Shown here: in pieces, positions 18,150 through 27,450 of the stretch
How positions within the stretch are numbered: the first letter of the stretch is position 1
How the letters are laid out: the number at the start of each line of letters is the position of its first letter
DNA from: Chara braunii
Taxonomy: Eukaryota > Streptophyta > Charophyceae > Charales > Characeae
NCBI GenBank assembly: GCA_003427395.1
Contig: BFEA01000395.1
Span: 584,143-611,742 of the forward strand
Direction of reading: 5' to 3'
DNA: 27,600 nucleotides
Program-made: the position numbers and the translations under genes
Notes under the pieces: model-generated
The model's input: the letters and a program-made list of their open reading frames with translations, nothing else
Databases searched by the model: none
What the model was told of the DNA's origin: nothing

Positions 18150-19951
18150 CTGTTGTTAACCTTCTCTCGCCCTGCGGCGACCAAGTACGTGTTGTCCAAC
18201 TCGTACTTCACAAACCTCCTAATCTGGTCCAAACTAATGAAAAGTCACTCATTGCCCCTCTGTCTTGCGAATGAGACCCCTTTCCCTCTCCTTCTTACGA
18301 ACAATTCATTCCTTCCCTTCCTTCTCATCACTTTCACCAACCACTGGACCGCCACTTTGATCGACGAATGTGGAAGTTCGTTAAATATTTTTTTAACGTC
18401 GAATGACCACCCGTTGACTTTCCCTCCCTTACTCTTTGCCTGCGCCCATTTAGTTATCTTATCTATCCTATCCTTCAGATCACCCACAGAGCGCAAATTA
18501 AAGTGTCATGACGGTGGAATTATCAGAATCATCTCGTTCAGTGCCCTTGCGATTCGTTGCCCCACCTGTCTCGACTTGGGAATTGCATATGCCCTTCCCA
18601 ACCTCCCTTTCCCATCCCACTTCCCAATTTCCCCGAATCCTTCCTCTTGGTATTTGGCTTTGCACCCCGCCAGCACATCCTGTTCATCGCAAGTCACAAG
18701 TTCAAAACTGCCTTTTCCTCAGAACATATCACGCATCCGTGTTGCATATCTCTTTGGACACATAACTAGAGTTTCAACTGGGTTCTTATCGAGCGGGGTT
18801 CTAACAAAATTCACCAACACCTTCTTCCATACTTCCAGCTCATCAGCCCGTACAACTTTCTTCTTACTTCCGTTGGAACAAGTCAGCACACTCATGACTT
18901 CACTCGGTGTTACCCATTTCGTCAACCCAAATTTGAGAAATGAGTCATTAATTTCCTTCGTCACTTCCTTCACTAGGTCCCCTCCTTCTCTCATTACCAC
19001 GTTTTTCTCGTTGACCACGACCTCAGGAATACAGCACACAGAGCTTAGCTTACAAGTCAAGTGCTCCACCACCTTCGGGAGATCCGAGTATGCACATGGG
19101 CAGACACCTACCACATTCTGTGCAGCAGATCTGTGGTTCTGCAGAAGTTTCCCTACTGATGGATTGCTCCTCCCGACAGTACGTAAACGACTACAAATGA
19201 CCTTACTCACACACTCTGGGAACTGTTCCTTAATCCATTCCTTCACAAGACGATGTACTTCTCTCTTTGATATACCCTCATTAAACGTAATCCCAAGTAC
19301 GATACGCCTCCTCAGCTTAATCCAAAATTTCTTAGACAAGACCCCATCTAGTATGCTCTTAACCTTCTTCCTAGTTGCCTTTTTAGAAAAGGTTCTAGCT
19401 GCCTGAAACAAACGAACAAGGTCCTCCAATGGTAGCTTGTACAATCCTTTTGCTGTCCAGGGAATCGACAACAGGCGAATCAACAAATTTTTATGCTTCG
19501 TTAGTCCGAATTTCCCCTGCACAAGCCTTATTACCCGAACCCGGACACCTTGTTGCAAATCATTTTTACAGTCTTTAAGTGTTTTCACACTTCCTTTCAC
19601 TCTCACCACGGTTGACCCAAACTTCCTCTTAATAACCGACCACTTTGTCACGCACCACTTTCTTTTTTTCGACTGAAAGTCTCGTACCCCTGCCTCCAAC
19701 AAATTAATCAAATCCCAATACTCCCTATCCCTCGCTTTGAATCTCACAATGTTGCCTGATGCTCCTGATACGCAAGGTACATGCCTCGTGTCCTTCTTCC
19801 TGGCCCGACACCCTTTCCGCTTCCCCCTCCTTCCCGACTTTCTACCTCCTTTACTATTGAGGCATGGTGACCATTGGCGAATATGCATCCCTTCGACCCA
19901 CAAAAGTTCATCTCCCTTAGTCAATACCAGAGGTAAAGCAATATACCCCTT
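18150..19951 (-). pseudogene. PLE linker and N-terminal half of reverse transcriptase
   Basis: The frame continues from the nuclease. A very basic segment (RRGKRKGCRARKK) starts the linker. Near residue 950 the LDKN...MCPKRY block matches the DKN-containing element conserved just before the RT in Penelope-like elements. RT motif 1 is AYAIPKSRQVGQR. Motif A is FDVKKIFNELPH, with catalytic Asp at about residue 1081 (codon 18400-18398). A later block, IRRFVKYELDNTYLVAAG, precedes motif B. TGA codons lie at 18719-18721, 18506-18508 and 18245-18247 (codons 974, 1045, 1132), each flanked by family-consistent sequence in the same frame. The domain is then interrupted by the repeat block at 17725-18140. 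Confidence 0.85.
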
Positions 19952-20416
19952 TCATCCAAACTTCCCCAACCATGAATACAGTTGATTACCATGTCCCGAC
20001 TGCTCACTATTCCTTACGTGTTCCCGCCATCTAACCTCCAGAAGGCGCTCAGTTTTCCCAATGTAGAATTTTCGACTGAAAGGACTTAAAATAACATAAA
20101 CACATGAACTGGCATCAAGCCATTCCTTGGGGTTAATGCCAAAGGCCTCTATCAACAGACCCCGGAACTTATTAGCATACGTGATACACCCCTTTGAAAC
20201 CAGAAAAAACAACAACAATTGGCAGAGATTATTTAAAATTCTAACTATCTTCAAATACTTCCTATCCAATCCCAGATTCCCCCTAATTGTAAATACTTCC
20301 CTCAGATACCCCCATACCTGCGGCTGACTCAGCCCCCCCTTCCCGGCTGTCAGCGCTATCGTGCCGACCTCGTTAGCCCTATCAGTCGGACCAACTGGTA
20401 CGGTCACCCGGGCTGC
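19952..20416 (-). pseudogene. PLE GIY-YIG endonuclease domain
   Basis: In the same frame as the preceding region, with no frameshift. The nuclease core reads CVYVIL at about residues 513-518 (VYV in the GIY position), then FYIGKT (YIG at 526-528), a conserved Arg at about 537 within VRW, and REHVRN with His at about 541, spaced as in GIY-YIG nucleases. In Penelope-like elements this domain nicks target DNA. Its position upstream of the RT is the permuted order. The segment before it (SQPQVWGYLREVF to GINPKEWLDASS) is not recognised. A TGA at 19952-19954 (codon 563) separates it from the linker. Confidence 0.85.
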
Positions 20417-21640
20417 TCATTGCACCGAGCCTAGGTGCACGTGCGACTCGAACACGCTTTGCATAACCCTTAACTCAGCTAATTCCTCCACCGCTTCATC
20501 CTTCTTCCCTCTCCATGCAGCGCCTTCCTTCTTACACATCTCCTTCAATTTCGGACACAACTTCTTTCCGACAAACTTTACCACCGCAATTTCATAACTT
20601 ACCTTGTTCCTGAAGTCGGCCGAGCACGGTGCTCCTCCCCATGGATCCATAATCAAGGAGCCCGTATCCTTCTTCTTGGGTCGACCCCTTCCTTTCCTCT
20701 CCTGCTCCACTGGTGAGGCAACTTGGAAAACGGGTTGTCGTGAACAGTTCCCACGTGTTGCCTTCGGAGGAGTTTCGTTCGGAGAGCCATTATCCATTTT
20801 CCTTTCCTGTGTGGGTACTCTCTTTCGTCTCCTTGATGCCGCCAGTTCCTCCTCTTCCTCTTCCTCCTCCTGCTCTTCCTCCCATTCTTCGCACTCATCC
20901 CCTTCCATAACTTTCTTCCCTTTTTTATTAACCATGTCGTGTATCTCCTCGTTAACTGCCTTCTTGACTTCTTTTTGTAAGAACACCCGCTGCTCACTGA
21001 ACAATTTCGGAATGGTCCAATCGCGATCCGCCTCTTTCTTTTGTTCCTCTTCTTTCTTTGCCAGCTCGGCTCTCGTAATCTCAACTTTTTCAATCCTCTC
21101 CTGTTCATCACGTTTCTTCCGTTCCTCCTTTTCTTTTTTCGCTGCTTCCGCTCTATTCTTCTCATCTAACGATAACTTAAAAAAGGAAGCCATAGCGCCG
21201 AACGACTCTTCAAGCTCCTTACTAAGTTTGACGACTGGTGCTGTAGCCACCCCAGTTCTGGCTACTTGAGTGTCGGCGCCACTCCCTCCACCTCCAGTTC
21301 CTCCTTGTTGCCCATTCCCTCCTTGATAAAAGTTGCCACCCCCTTGCCTCGGCATCGGGCAGTCACGTGAATAGTGCCCGAACTGGCCACAATTATAGCA
21401 ACGCACTTGCCTCCTTGGTGCATATCCCCCGTTGTTTCAACCGTTATAATTCTCACCTCCCAATGGTTCATTACCTCCTCCTCCCCACGTGTTGTCTCCG
21501 TCGTTCCCTCCCCCATTACCACCCCCGTTCCAGTTTCCCCACCATGGTGGTGGTGGTCCCCAGTTCCCACCTCCGCCTCCATTCCACCCAGCACCACCTC
21601 CTCCTTGGTTGTTTCCACCAACTTGGCCGCTTTGGTCCAT
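20417..21640 (-). pseudogene. PLE N-terminal region: Gly-rich, CCHC zinc knuckle, coiled coil
   Basis: The frame starts with ATG at 21640, about 215 bp after the upstream pseudo-LTR. Residues 1-78 are rich in Gly, Asn and Trp. Residues 81-94 form a zinc knuckle, CYNCGQFGHYSRDC (C-x2-C-x4-H-x4-C), as in nucleocapsid and RNA-binding proteins. After a second Gly-rich stretch comes a Lys/Glu-rich helix-prone region (about residues 160-230), an acidic run of Glu residues near residue 270, and basic KRK and GRGRPKKK patches (the latter AT-hook-like). It probably binds element RNA or DNA. TGA codons interrupt it at 21437-21439 (codon 68) and at its end, 20417-20419 (codon 408). The same frame continues into the nuclease, so this may be part of one polyprotein. 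Confidence 0.75.
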
Positions 21641-21855
21641 TGCGCCTACTTCCGTTCACCTCACTCACTCGTCCTTATCCTACAATCAACTCGCCTCTTT
21701 CTTCTGTTCGATCAGAGCTCCTTCGTACTCCTTTCAATCTTCACGTCGTACTCTCGTCTCACTCATTCCGTACGCATATCGTTCCCTTGCGCCTACTAAC
21801 TTCGCTCTCACCAATCGTCGAGCGGCTCCCTCGGCAGGTTACAACGCCTTTGTCA
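21641..21855 (-). other. 5' leader of the full PLE copy
   Basis: About 215 bp between the end of the upstream pseudo-LTR and the ATG at 21640. No open frame of family type is seen. GTAGGCGCA occurs twice, once just before the ATG. Any internal promoter would be here or in the pseudo-LTR, but I recognise no motif. Confidence 0.45.
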
Positions 21856-22557
21856 TAGTGGAGAGAGAGAGCAACATACTGCGTTGTTGAAGCAATGAAG
21901 TAATCATGCGTAGCCATGCACAGGCGGATGCACCATGCAAAACACTCCACGAGTCCTCAGTGCTTGACACCCAACAGGGTGCCAACCAATGATCGAAAAA
22001 TAGATAGTCTTTAAGCACAAGAATCCGACAATATCCCGTCTTCAACCTCCCCCATAGTGTCGGCAAAGCGGACAATACCCTGTCACTCCTTTCCCCCGAT
22101 ACTGTCGGAACTCTGACAATTCCCCTACGCGTTTCAATCGGCGCCAATACCGATGATATCATCTGGGGGCAGCGACCCTTTGGTGGGAGGGTCGGGTGCC
22201 ACCAACCCCTAAATACAGTCGATGTCACCCGACAGTTCTAACCTAAGTTCCGAAACCATTCCCACTCTGGTGCCTTCCTTCCAATGAACTGGTTTAGAGT
22301 CCCAGTAAAAAAATCTCGTGGATACCGGAGTAACCTCAGTTCCCTACTCAGAGTCAGCAGGGGAACTTCGACAAGTTCCACTGACGACATACAGGCCCAA
22401 ATTCGAGACAACGCACTGTTAATAACCGCCTTCTTCTATTTCCCGCCTGTTTACGACTCGTAGCTTTGCATGGACCTGTACGAGAAATCGCTGGATCATA
22501 CGTTTTCCTCGTTTTTTCCCTTGTACCGAATCTCCACCCTGTTTGGTTTCGCACAGA
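21856..22557 (-). repeat. Pseudo-LTR, 5' copy (tail of a partial upstream element)
   Basis: Direct repeat of 16691-17389. It holds an RT C-terminal remnant followed by the 3' region of an upstream element copy, joined directly to the leader of the full copy. Its reading frame carries its own stops: a TAC-to-TAA and a CAA-to-TAG change relative to the other copy, and one extra T in a T-run. It keeps TGG where the 3' copy has TAG (17229-17231). The two copies have therefore decayed independently. Confidence 0.9.
22122..22169 (-). ncRNA. Degenerate hammerhead-like core in the 5' pseudo-LTR
   Basis: This is the counterpart of the motif at 16957-17001. GAAA, CGCG, UA and the CCCC/GGGG blocks are kept. 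The core CUGAUGA reads CAGAUGA, and three extra bases lie between it and stem II (AUCGG / CCGAU retained). The changed core U would be expected to abolish cleavage. Confidence 0.5.
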
Positions 22558-22728
22558 ATCCTGAAACGCTAAAGAATCGATAAGTCATGCTCTCCCGTAC
22601 TAGACTTTTCACAAATTTGTTGCCAGATCGTGGAAAGATACGCGGCCATTTGGATCCCCACCTCCCTCGCTGTTACACGAACAGTCGACCTTCAATACAA
22701 GTAAGCACTAAAAAGAAGAAAAAAAAAG

Positions 22729-22763
<35 letters not shown>

Positions 22764-23320
22764 AAAAAGGAATATGAGAAGAGAGAGGAAAAAAAAACAC
22801 GAACTTCCCTGCAATAGATTTGGCTGCCTAGGCACCTGCTATTGCTCATGGGGACTCTAAGTCCCAACCTGTTCTTTACGCGCCACCTGGCACTTCATTT
22901 TTTATTTATTTTTTTTAATTTTATTTATTTTTTCTGCGGTGGTGCAGGCGTTTTGCCAAAACGAACGACCGTTCACGTAGTTCGTGAAAACGAGTAGAGA
23001 GAAAAATCTTAAGAAAATGAAAGAATCTAAAATGAAGTCCAAAAGAAAAAGAAAATAAAGAAAATCGACAAAAACTTAAAAAAAAAATAATAACTTACCT
23101 TTAAAACGGTCGTCCGTTTGACGAGGCACCTGATACGCCTGTTGCGAGTCACAACTCCCAACCACTTAGGATTGCACCAGTTGGCGCCTCTGTTTCTGTT
23201 TTTTTTTTTTTTTTTTTTCCAACGGTCACGTCGCCTTACGTAGCTTTTCAACCACGTCGTTGTGAAAATGTAGATCGGAGTTCAAGGGAAAAAACAAGTT
23301 TGGCCGTTTTTCGATTTGCG
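22558..23320. other. Non-coding stretch with long homopolymers
   Basis: An A-rich tract including a pure A32 run (22729-22760) and a T20 run (23199-23218) frame AT-rich sequence. CAAAACGAACGACCGTT (22959-22975) and AAACGGTCGTCCGTTT (about 23103-23118) are near-complementary, and CACGTAGTTCGTGAAAACGAGTAGA (22974-22998) resembles CACGTCGTTGTGAAAATGTAGA (about 23253-23274). No gene is seen. Confidence 0.4.
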
Positions 23321-24087
23321 TGTGTCATCTTTGTGGAGGGGCCATGCTCCGCGCGAGTGATCTCAGCCGTGCGATCCTAAGATCGCACGACCGAGATTGG
23401 TCGTGTCACCAAGCACCAGCTCCAAAAGGAGAGAGCACCAGTTGGTGCACATTGTCAGGCTTGATCCCAGCATCTGCTGGGTGGAAGTCGAACACAGTAC
23501 CTACTGGGCTAGCTCCTATCACGAGAGAAGAAACCGCAACCTTTCTACTTGAAGGGTTAAGGCCCAGTAGGCCGCTCTCTACCGTAGCTAAGGTAGGCTC
23601 TAACCGCCTCCTTGCCATACATCCGCGCCGCCGACGTCGCCTCGGCAAGTAACGCACCTTGGCAGTCGTGCGTCCTGCCAACCAACCGCACGAAGCACTC
23701 CGTATGGAACAGTCGCGCGGCCCCCAAAATCATACCCACTTCCTTTGTGCCACGGTCACACAACCAACGCGATGATTCGTTTTAGCCTACTTAGGCTCTG
23801 AATCGCGCGGCTTAGCAGCCGCACGTCAGTATTTTAGGTAAGATAGGTCTTGCTTTAGCGATCCCATGACCTCGTACCTCTGGAGCTTCGACAAAAGCAA
23901 AGCATTGCCAGTTACTGTCACTACTCTCGGACGCCACAAGCGCCCGAACTAAAGCTTGAAAACTTTTAGTCTCTCAGTCACAGGTCAGGTCTGAATAAAC
24001 TTTTGACAAACGTCAGTCTCATCAAGTCCTTCAACACAACGAAAGAGTTGGACGTCCGACGTTCAAAAACCCAGGCAAATACCCTTG
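23321..24087. other. Non-coding stretch with strong hairpins
   Basis: A perfect 9-bp stem with a CTAA tetraloop lies at 23368-23389 (cgtgcgatc / gatcgcacg), with further pairing outside it. At about 23769-23830 two more hairpins follow: AGCCTA / TAGGCT inside a looser outer stem, and GCGGCT / AGCCGC. Open frames on both strands lack family features. The tRNA-like piece at 23456-23517 is listed separately. Confidence 0.4.
23456..23517 (-). other. Possible tRNA-derived SINE promoter (A and B boxes)
   Basis: On the minus strand TAGCCCAGTAGG (complement of 23500-23511) fits the Pol III A-box consensus TRGCNNAGYNGG fully. About 40 nt downstream GGGATCAAGCC (complement of about 23458-23468) is a weak B box. 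The spacing is that of a tRNA. No cloverleaf could be completed, and no 3' tail was found downstream. Confidence 0.35.
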
Positions 24088-24447
24088 TCAGGGTACTTGC
24101 CCCGATAGCGGGATCCAAATGGCCACCCCTGCCGACCCTGGGGAAACCGCATGCGCCCTGTAGGCCTGATGAGGCCAGATTGTTTTATGGGTCCGGTGGT
24201 GTTCTGGTTTATCCATTAGATGGGTTTCCTGTACGCAGATGACGTCAGTCCACGTCTTGCCCCTCACACCCTTTAGCTGGTCCAGATCGCCTGCCTTTTC
24301 GAAGGGTTGAAGGAGGCCAATCCATTTACACTGAGGGTCCTTATATCTAGATCTTCGTAATGGAAGCAATGTTTCGAGTGCGGGTTTCTGCAGTACAATG
24401 TATCGATTTCGTCCATTAGTATAGTTTTGTCTGTCGTCGTCCCAAAT
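24088..24447 (-). pseudogene. LINE C APE-type endonuclease, N-terminal part
   Basis: Still in the ORF1 frame, the translation reaches TDVICVQETHL, the first catalytic block of APE-like endonucleases (Glu at codon 24228-24226). After it come YRAHAVSPGSAGVAIW and then a TGA at 24088-24090. In intact LINEs the strand after GVAIW leads to the YAPN and GDFN boxes, which are not found downstream of this point on this strand. Confidence 0.7.
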
Positions 24448-25170
24448 CTAGACTCTAATCCATGGCCTGGCAGACCAGTCTATTGTATATAGCAGCCCAT
24501 ACCGGAGCGCCCTCAATAAGCACATGCGTAAGTCCTCCTCCGTCCACAATGGATTGGCTTTCACTTGTTGGAGGGGGAGTTCCATCAGGTCTCCATGGTT
24601 GAACCACTTCAAATTGGAGTCTTTATCCTCCTCAAAGAGAACGTACAGGTATGTGGTGGCTACCCTCATCAATCCATCAAATTGGGGGCGGGTTGCTAGG
24701 ACTCCGGTCGGGTAGTGCTGGTGTAGAAAATGATCTGCCTTTTTCTCAAAGTCACTATCTCTCAGGCCGGGGATGGACCCGATGTTGTAGAAGGCCCACC
24801 CTGGCAGTGTGAACCCTCCTTGCAGTGGAGAGAACCCAATCTCCATCCTATCGTCCGCATATCTCAGGGGTAGGACTGCCACCCCTTCTTTCTACAACAG
24901 TTTTTTTTCATATTGGCCTGCTTCCACCATATGTCTAAGTTTTTTGTGGCGTTCATCGGACGGAACCACAGATCGGTTCTCCTCAAGGTCTTCCGGTGGT
25001 GGCTGGTGATGCACTGAGGGGTGAAACTGTTGGGCTGTGAGGTGGCGAATTCGTTGGAAGATCTCGAACCAAGTGATGTGTTACGGGGGACCGACTTCTA
25101 GGGTTTTTCACAGGGTCGGGCTCTTATCTAGTATGGCAAACAGTTGGGCATAGGAGCAGTCCCATAAGTC
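24448..25170 (-). pseudogene. LINE C region between ORF1 stop and endonuclease, same frame, unknown domain
   Basis: The frame of ORF1 continues past its stop and is interrupted only by single stop codons: TGA 25108-25110, TAA 25081-25083, TAG 24892-24894 and TAG 24448-24450. Between stops the translation looks like protein, for example HITWFEIFQRIRHL and a 140-residue block with LYVLFEEDKDSNLKWFNHGDLMEL. I do not recognise the domain. It may be a C-terminal part of ORF1 or an N-terminal extension of ORF2. No frameshift was found over the 720 bp. Confidence 0.55.
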
Positions 25171-26961
25171 CTATGCCACGCCCGGGTACTGATTACGGAA
25201 ACCCTCTATTAGCCAATCGACGATAATTCTAAGTTTTTGTTCCGTGTCCATATCTGCCGGTGGTGCGCCCATGCCCTCCTTCGGGTCAATGTCCATCGCA
25301 GCCACGTCTGGGGGGGAGGGGAGGGGGACTGAGGGTTCCTCGATCTCCATGGGCTGTGGCCCAAAAGCCTCTTCGAGGTAATCCTCTGCGAGGATCTCTT
25401 GCTTCCCTTCTTCAAGGGTGGTTGTCCGTTCATCCCTGTTCCCCCTAGATCCCATCTCCCTACCTACCCTGTTTGCTGCCTCCCCCGTCTTTACCACTTG
25501 CAGGACTGCAGTCTGCTCGCCATCTTCGGCCGACTGTTCGCTGGAAGGTTTGGCTGGCAGGTGGTTTTGTACCGCTTGTAGTCCCTTTGTCGGTACCTGG
25601 AAATGTGCTGCCGAAATTTTGAAAAGCCTTTGGAGCACCTCATCCCATCGAGTGTGGCTCGGAAGGCCTTGTTCCAGAATGCACCTCACCTTCACGATGT
25701 CCTCGAGGGCACCCCTCAATTGTGCGTGTGCCTGGGGCGAGAAATCCGTCGGGGCCTCTGCGTAGAGCGGTTGAAGACCTGTCATGATCCAGTCTGTGAT
25801 TTGCAGGGTCGAGGGGGTGGGGTTCTGTACTAATTCGAGGTCTGTCGGGTTGTCCCTCCCTTCTACAGACCGCTCCAGTACATCACCATAGAGGTCCCTC
25901 ATGCCCATGATGGATTGCAGGTGGCTGGAATGTTGCATGCATGTCTCTTTTCCGTTTTGTTCGACTTGCTGAGCCTGCTGACGTACTTGACTCATTGCTT
26001 CTCCTTCATCTGATTCTATGGCCAATACGGAGAATTTGTTTTGACCCACTGCCTCTTCCTTACCCTTACTATTTTCCTTGGTCCGAGGTAGTGGACCACC
26101 TCGTTGCCCCTTTTTCGGAGATTTGGGCTGCAGTTGGGTCCGCTGCCCCGTTAGATAATCCTCTAGGGTCAGGCCTAGTTTCCTCCTCCCCTGGTTGTCC
26201 TGATTCTCCTTCCGGCTGGTACCCGGTGGTTCGGGGTTGGCCCCCTGCGGCTGTAGGTGGGCTTCTACCGTCTTCGGGGGAGTCCAGGTAGGTGGGGGTT
26301 TGGAATTGAGATTAGGATTTCCCGCTCCCTCCCACACCCATCCTATGATTTCCCCTCCCTTGCCTGCCTTATCAGCGTAAACCCACCCTTCATGCCCCGG
26401 GTCTACGGTGCGCCAGTGTGTACTCCTAAAGGGGTCTTGAATTAGACGCCCTGTGGCCCTAACTTGGTTGACCGGGTGGTAGGAGCATACAGGGTCGGTG
26501 TATAGGTGACCATAGGCTTGGCACTTGAAACACCAGGGGCGTAGCTTGTGGGCCGTGTGTATCTTGAAGTCCTTTTCCCCGACCCGGAAGGGGATTATGT
26601 CGTCAACCAAAAATGGTTGGCCCTTTGGGATATCGATAGCCTACATCAGGTAGTAGTCGTCCCTTCTTGCCACATGGGGGGGCAGAGGGTCGATAAAGTC
26701 AATAATGTCAATTTTTTCTCCGAAGTCCTGGACGAAAGCCGCTTGGATTTCGATGGGAATACGTCGAAATTCTACCCATAAATTTTCTACCATCATTTTC
26801 TCTCTCTTTTCTTCTAGGCGCTGTTGTTTTGGGGGAGTCCATGGGTAGATCCGTACTTCGTGGCTATTGCATCGAATCGATCGCCAGCTATCCATCGCCC
26901 GTTTGTCCATCTCATATCTACAAATGACAGTAACAATGGATGTTGAGATGGGCACTGCCAT
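25171..26961 (-). pseudogene. LINE C ORF1 (DUF4283-like domain plus CCHC knuckle)
   Basis: From the ATG at 26961 the frame gives a domain with ENLWVEFRRIPIEIQ and, near residue 100, RRDDYYLM; this is the pattern of DUF4283-type ORF1 proteins of plant LINEs. A TAG at 26641-26643 (codon 107) interrupts it. The same frame continues with the knuckle C144-x2-C-x4-H-x6-C159 (CFKCQAYGHLYTDPVC), whose last spacing is longer than the usual four. The remainder (to residue 596) is rich in Pro, Gln and Glu, with few conserved features. ORF1 proteins bind element RNA and act as chaperones. The frame ends at TAG 25171-25173. Confidence 0.75.
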
Positions 26962-27025
26962 CTATCCTCATTCTGTGTCAATCTGCATCTAAATTAAAGA
27001 GATCACCTAAGTTGAAGGATTGGGA
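26962..27025 (-). other. Putative 5' leader of LINE C
   Basis: Short sequence upstream of the ORF1 ATG on the minus strand. It cannot be delimited and shows no promoter motif. Confidence 0.3.
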
Positions 27026-27073
27026 AACTCTTTTTATTTTTATTTTTTTATTTTTATTATTTTTATTTTTTTA
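27026..27073. repeat. T-rich low-complexity tract (TTTTTA units)
   Basis: An irregular run of T4-T7 blocks separated by single A, 48 bp long. It may mark the boundary of LINE C or the tail of a neighbouring minus-strand insertion. Confidence 0.75.
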
Positions 27074-27450
27074 AAGTTGAAGGGTAGGACTCATCAACTT
27101 GGTCCTGCAGGAAAGACGAGGGATGAATTGGGGGGAGAAGAATGCAGGAAGGAGGAGATGTGATGGCGGCTCATACTTCCAGTGGCGCTCACTGTGTCTC
27201 CACTGACAGTTTATCTATATGAGGTTCATTCCACCAAGCCCTGCAGTTAATCGTTTTTCTCCCAACCGCTGGTCCTCAAATAGTTGCTTTCAACACACTC
27301 AAGCCCATCTATTCTCGTGGATGGCACTCCGGTTGCTTATCACTGACAAGATATAATGAGAATGGAAAGAACAGAGATAGAAAGCAGAGATAGAGACCCC
27401 GAGGCAGCACACTGTGATCTCTAGACAGTCAGTCGGTTTCCCTTCCTTAC
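27074..27450. other. Intergenic or intronic stretch
   Basis: No coding sequence was recognised. If the exon call at 27451-27600 is right, this would be the beginning of the following intron on the minus strand. Confidence 0.35.

Larger units (their letters stand above)
16691..22557 (-). mobile_element. Penelope-like retroelement with N-terminal GIY-YIG and pseudo-LTRs
   Basis: On the minus strand the element runs from 22557 to 16691. It consists of a 3'-end fragment of a first copy (22557-21856) followed head-to-tail by a second, nearly complete copy (21855-16691). The order in the complete copy is 5' leader, Gly-rich plus CCHC region, coiled coil, GIY-YIG nuclease, basic linker, RT and 3' region. 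RT plus GIY-YIG defines Penelope-like elements. Canonical members have the nuclease after the RT, whereas the order seen here is that of the permuted group described from green algae and invertebrates (Chlamys and Naiad types). The direct repeats at both ends are the pseudo-LTRs typical of partial tandem PLE insertions. In-frame stops, one frameshift and an internal insertion make this copy defective. Confidence 0.87.
24088..26961 (-). mobile_element. LINE C: ORF1 and start of ORF2 of a non-LTR retrotransposon
   Basis: A single minus-strand frame runs from the ATG at 26961 to 24088 with no indel. It covers a DUF4283-like ORF1 N-terminus, a zinc knuckle, a long proline/glutamine-rich tail and then the first part of an APE endonuclease (DVICVQETHL). 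Recognisable sequence stops just after GVAIW, so RT and everything downstream is missing on this strand here. LINEs usually lose their 5' end, so loss of the 3' side points to a secondary break, deletion or nested insertion. Confidence 0.75.

Noticed and set aside
18836-18850. CTGATGA on the minus strand near 18840 as a ribozyme core
   Set aside because: It lies in the middle of the PLE coding frame with no stem II and no GAAA in place.
18153-19406. Long plus-strand frame of 417 codons
   Set aside because: It is antisense to the PLE RT frame, which carries conserved motifs; the plus translation is Ser/Thr/Phe/Pro-rich shadow sequence.
20604-21269. Plus-strand serine-rich frame of 221 codons
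   Set aside because: It is a shadow of the Glu/Lys-rich coiled coil on the minus strand.
16691-22557. Reading the flanking 700-bp direct repeats as true LTRs of a Gypsy or Copia element
   Set aside because: The repeats contain the end of the RT coding region, no TG...CA ends were seen, no protease, integrase or RNase H was found, and the protein has GIY-YIG plus Penelope-type RT motifs.
24166-24185. A second hammerhead (CTGATGAGGCC on the plus strand)
   Set aside because: No GAAA follows a stem at the right distance, and the sequence is antisense to the LINE C endonuclease frame.
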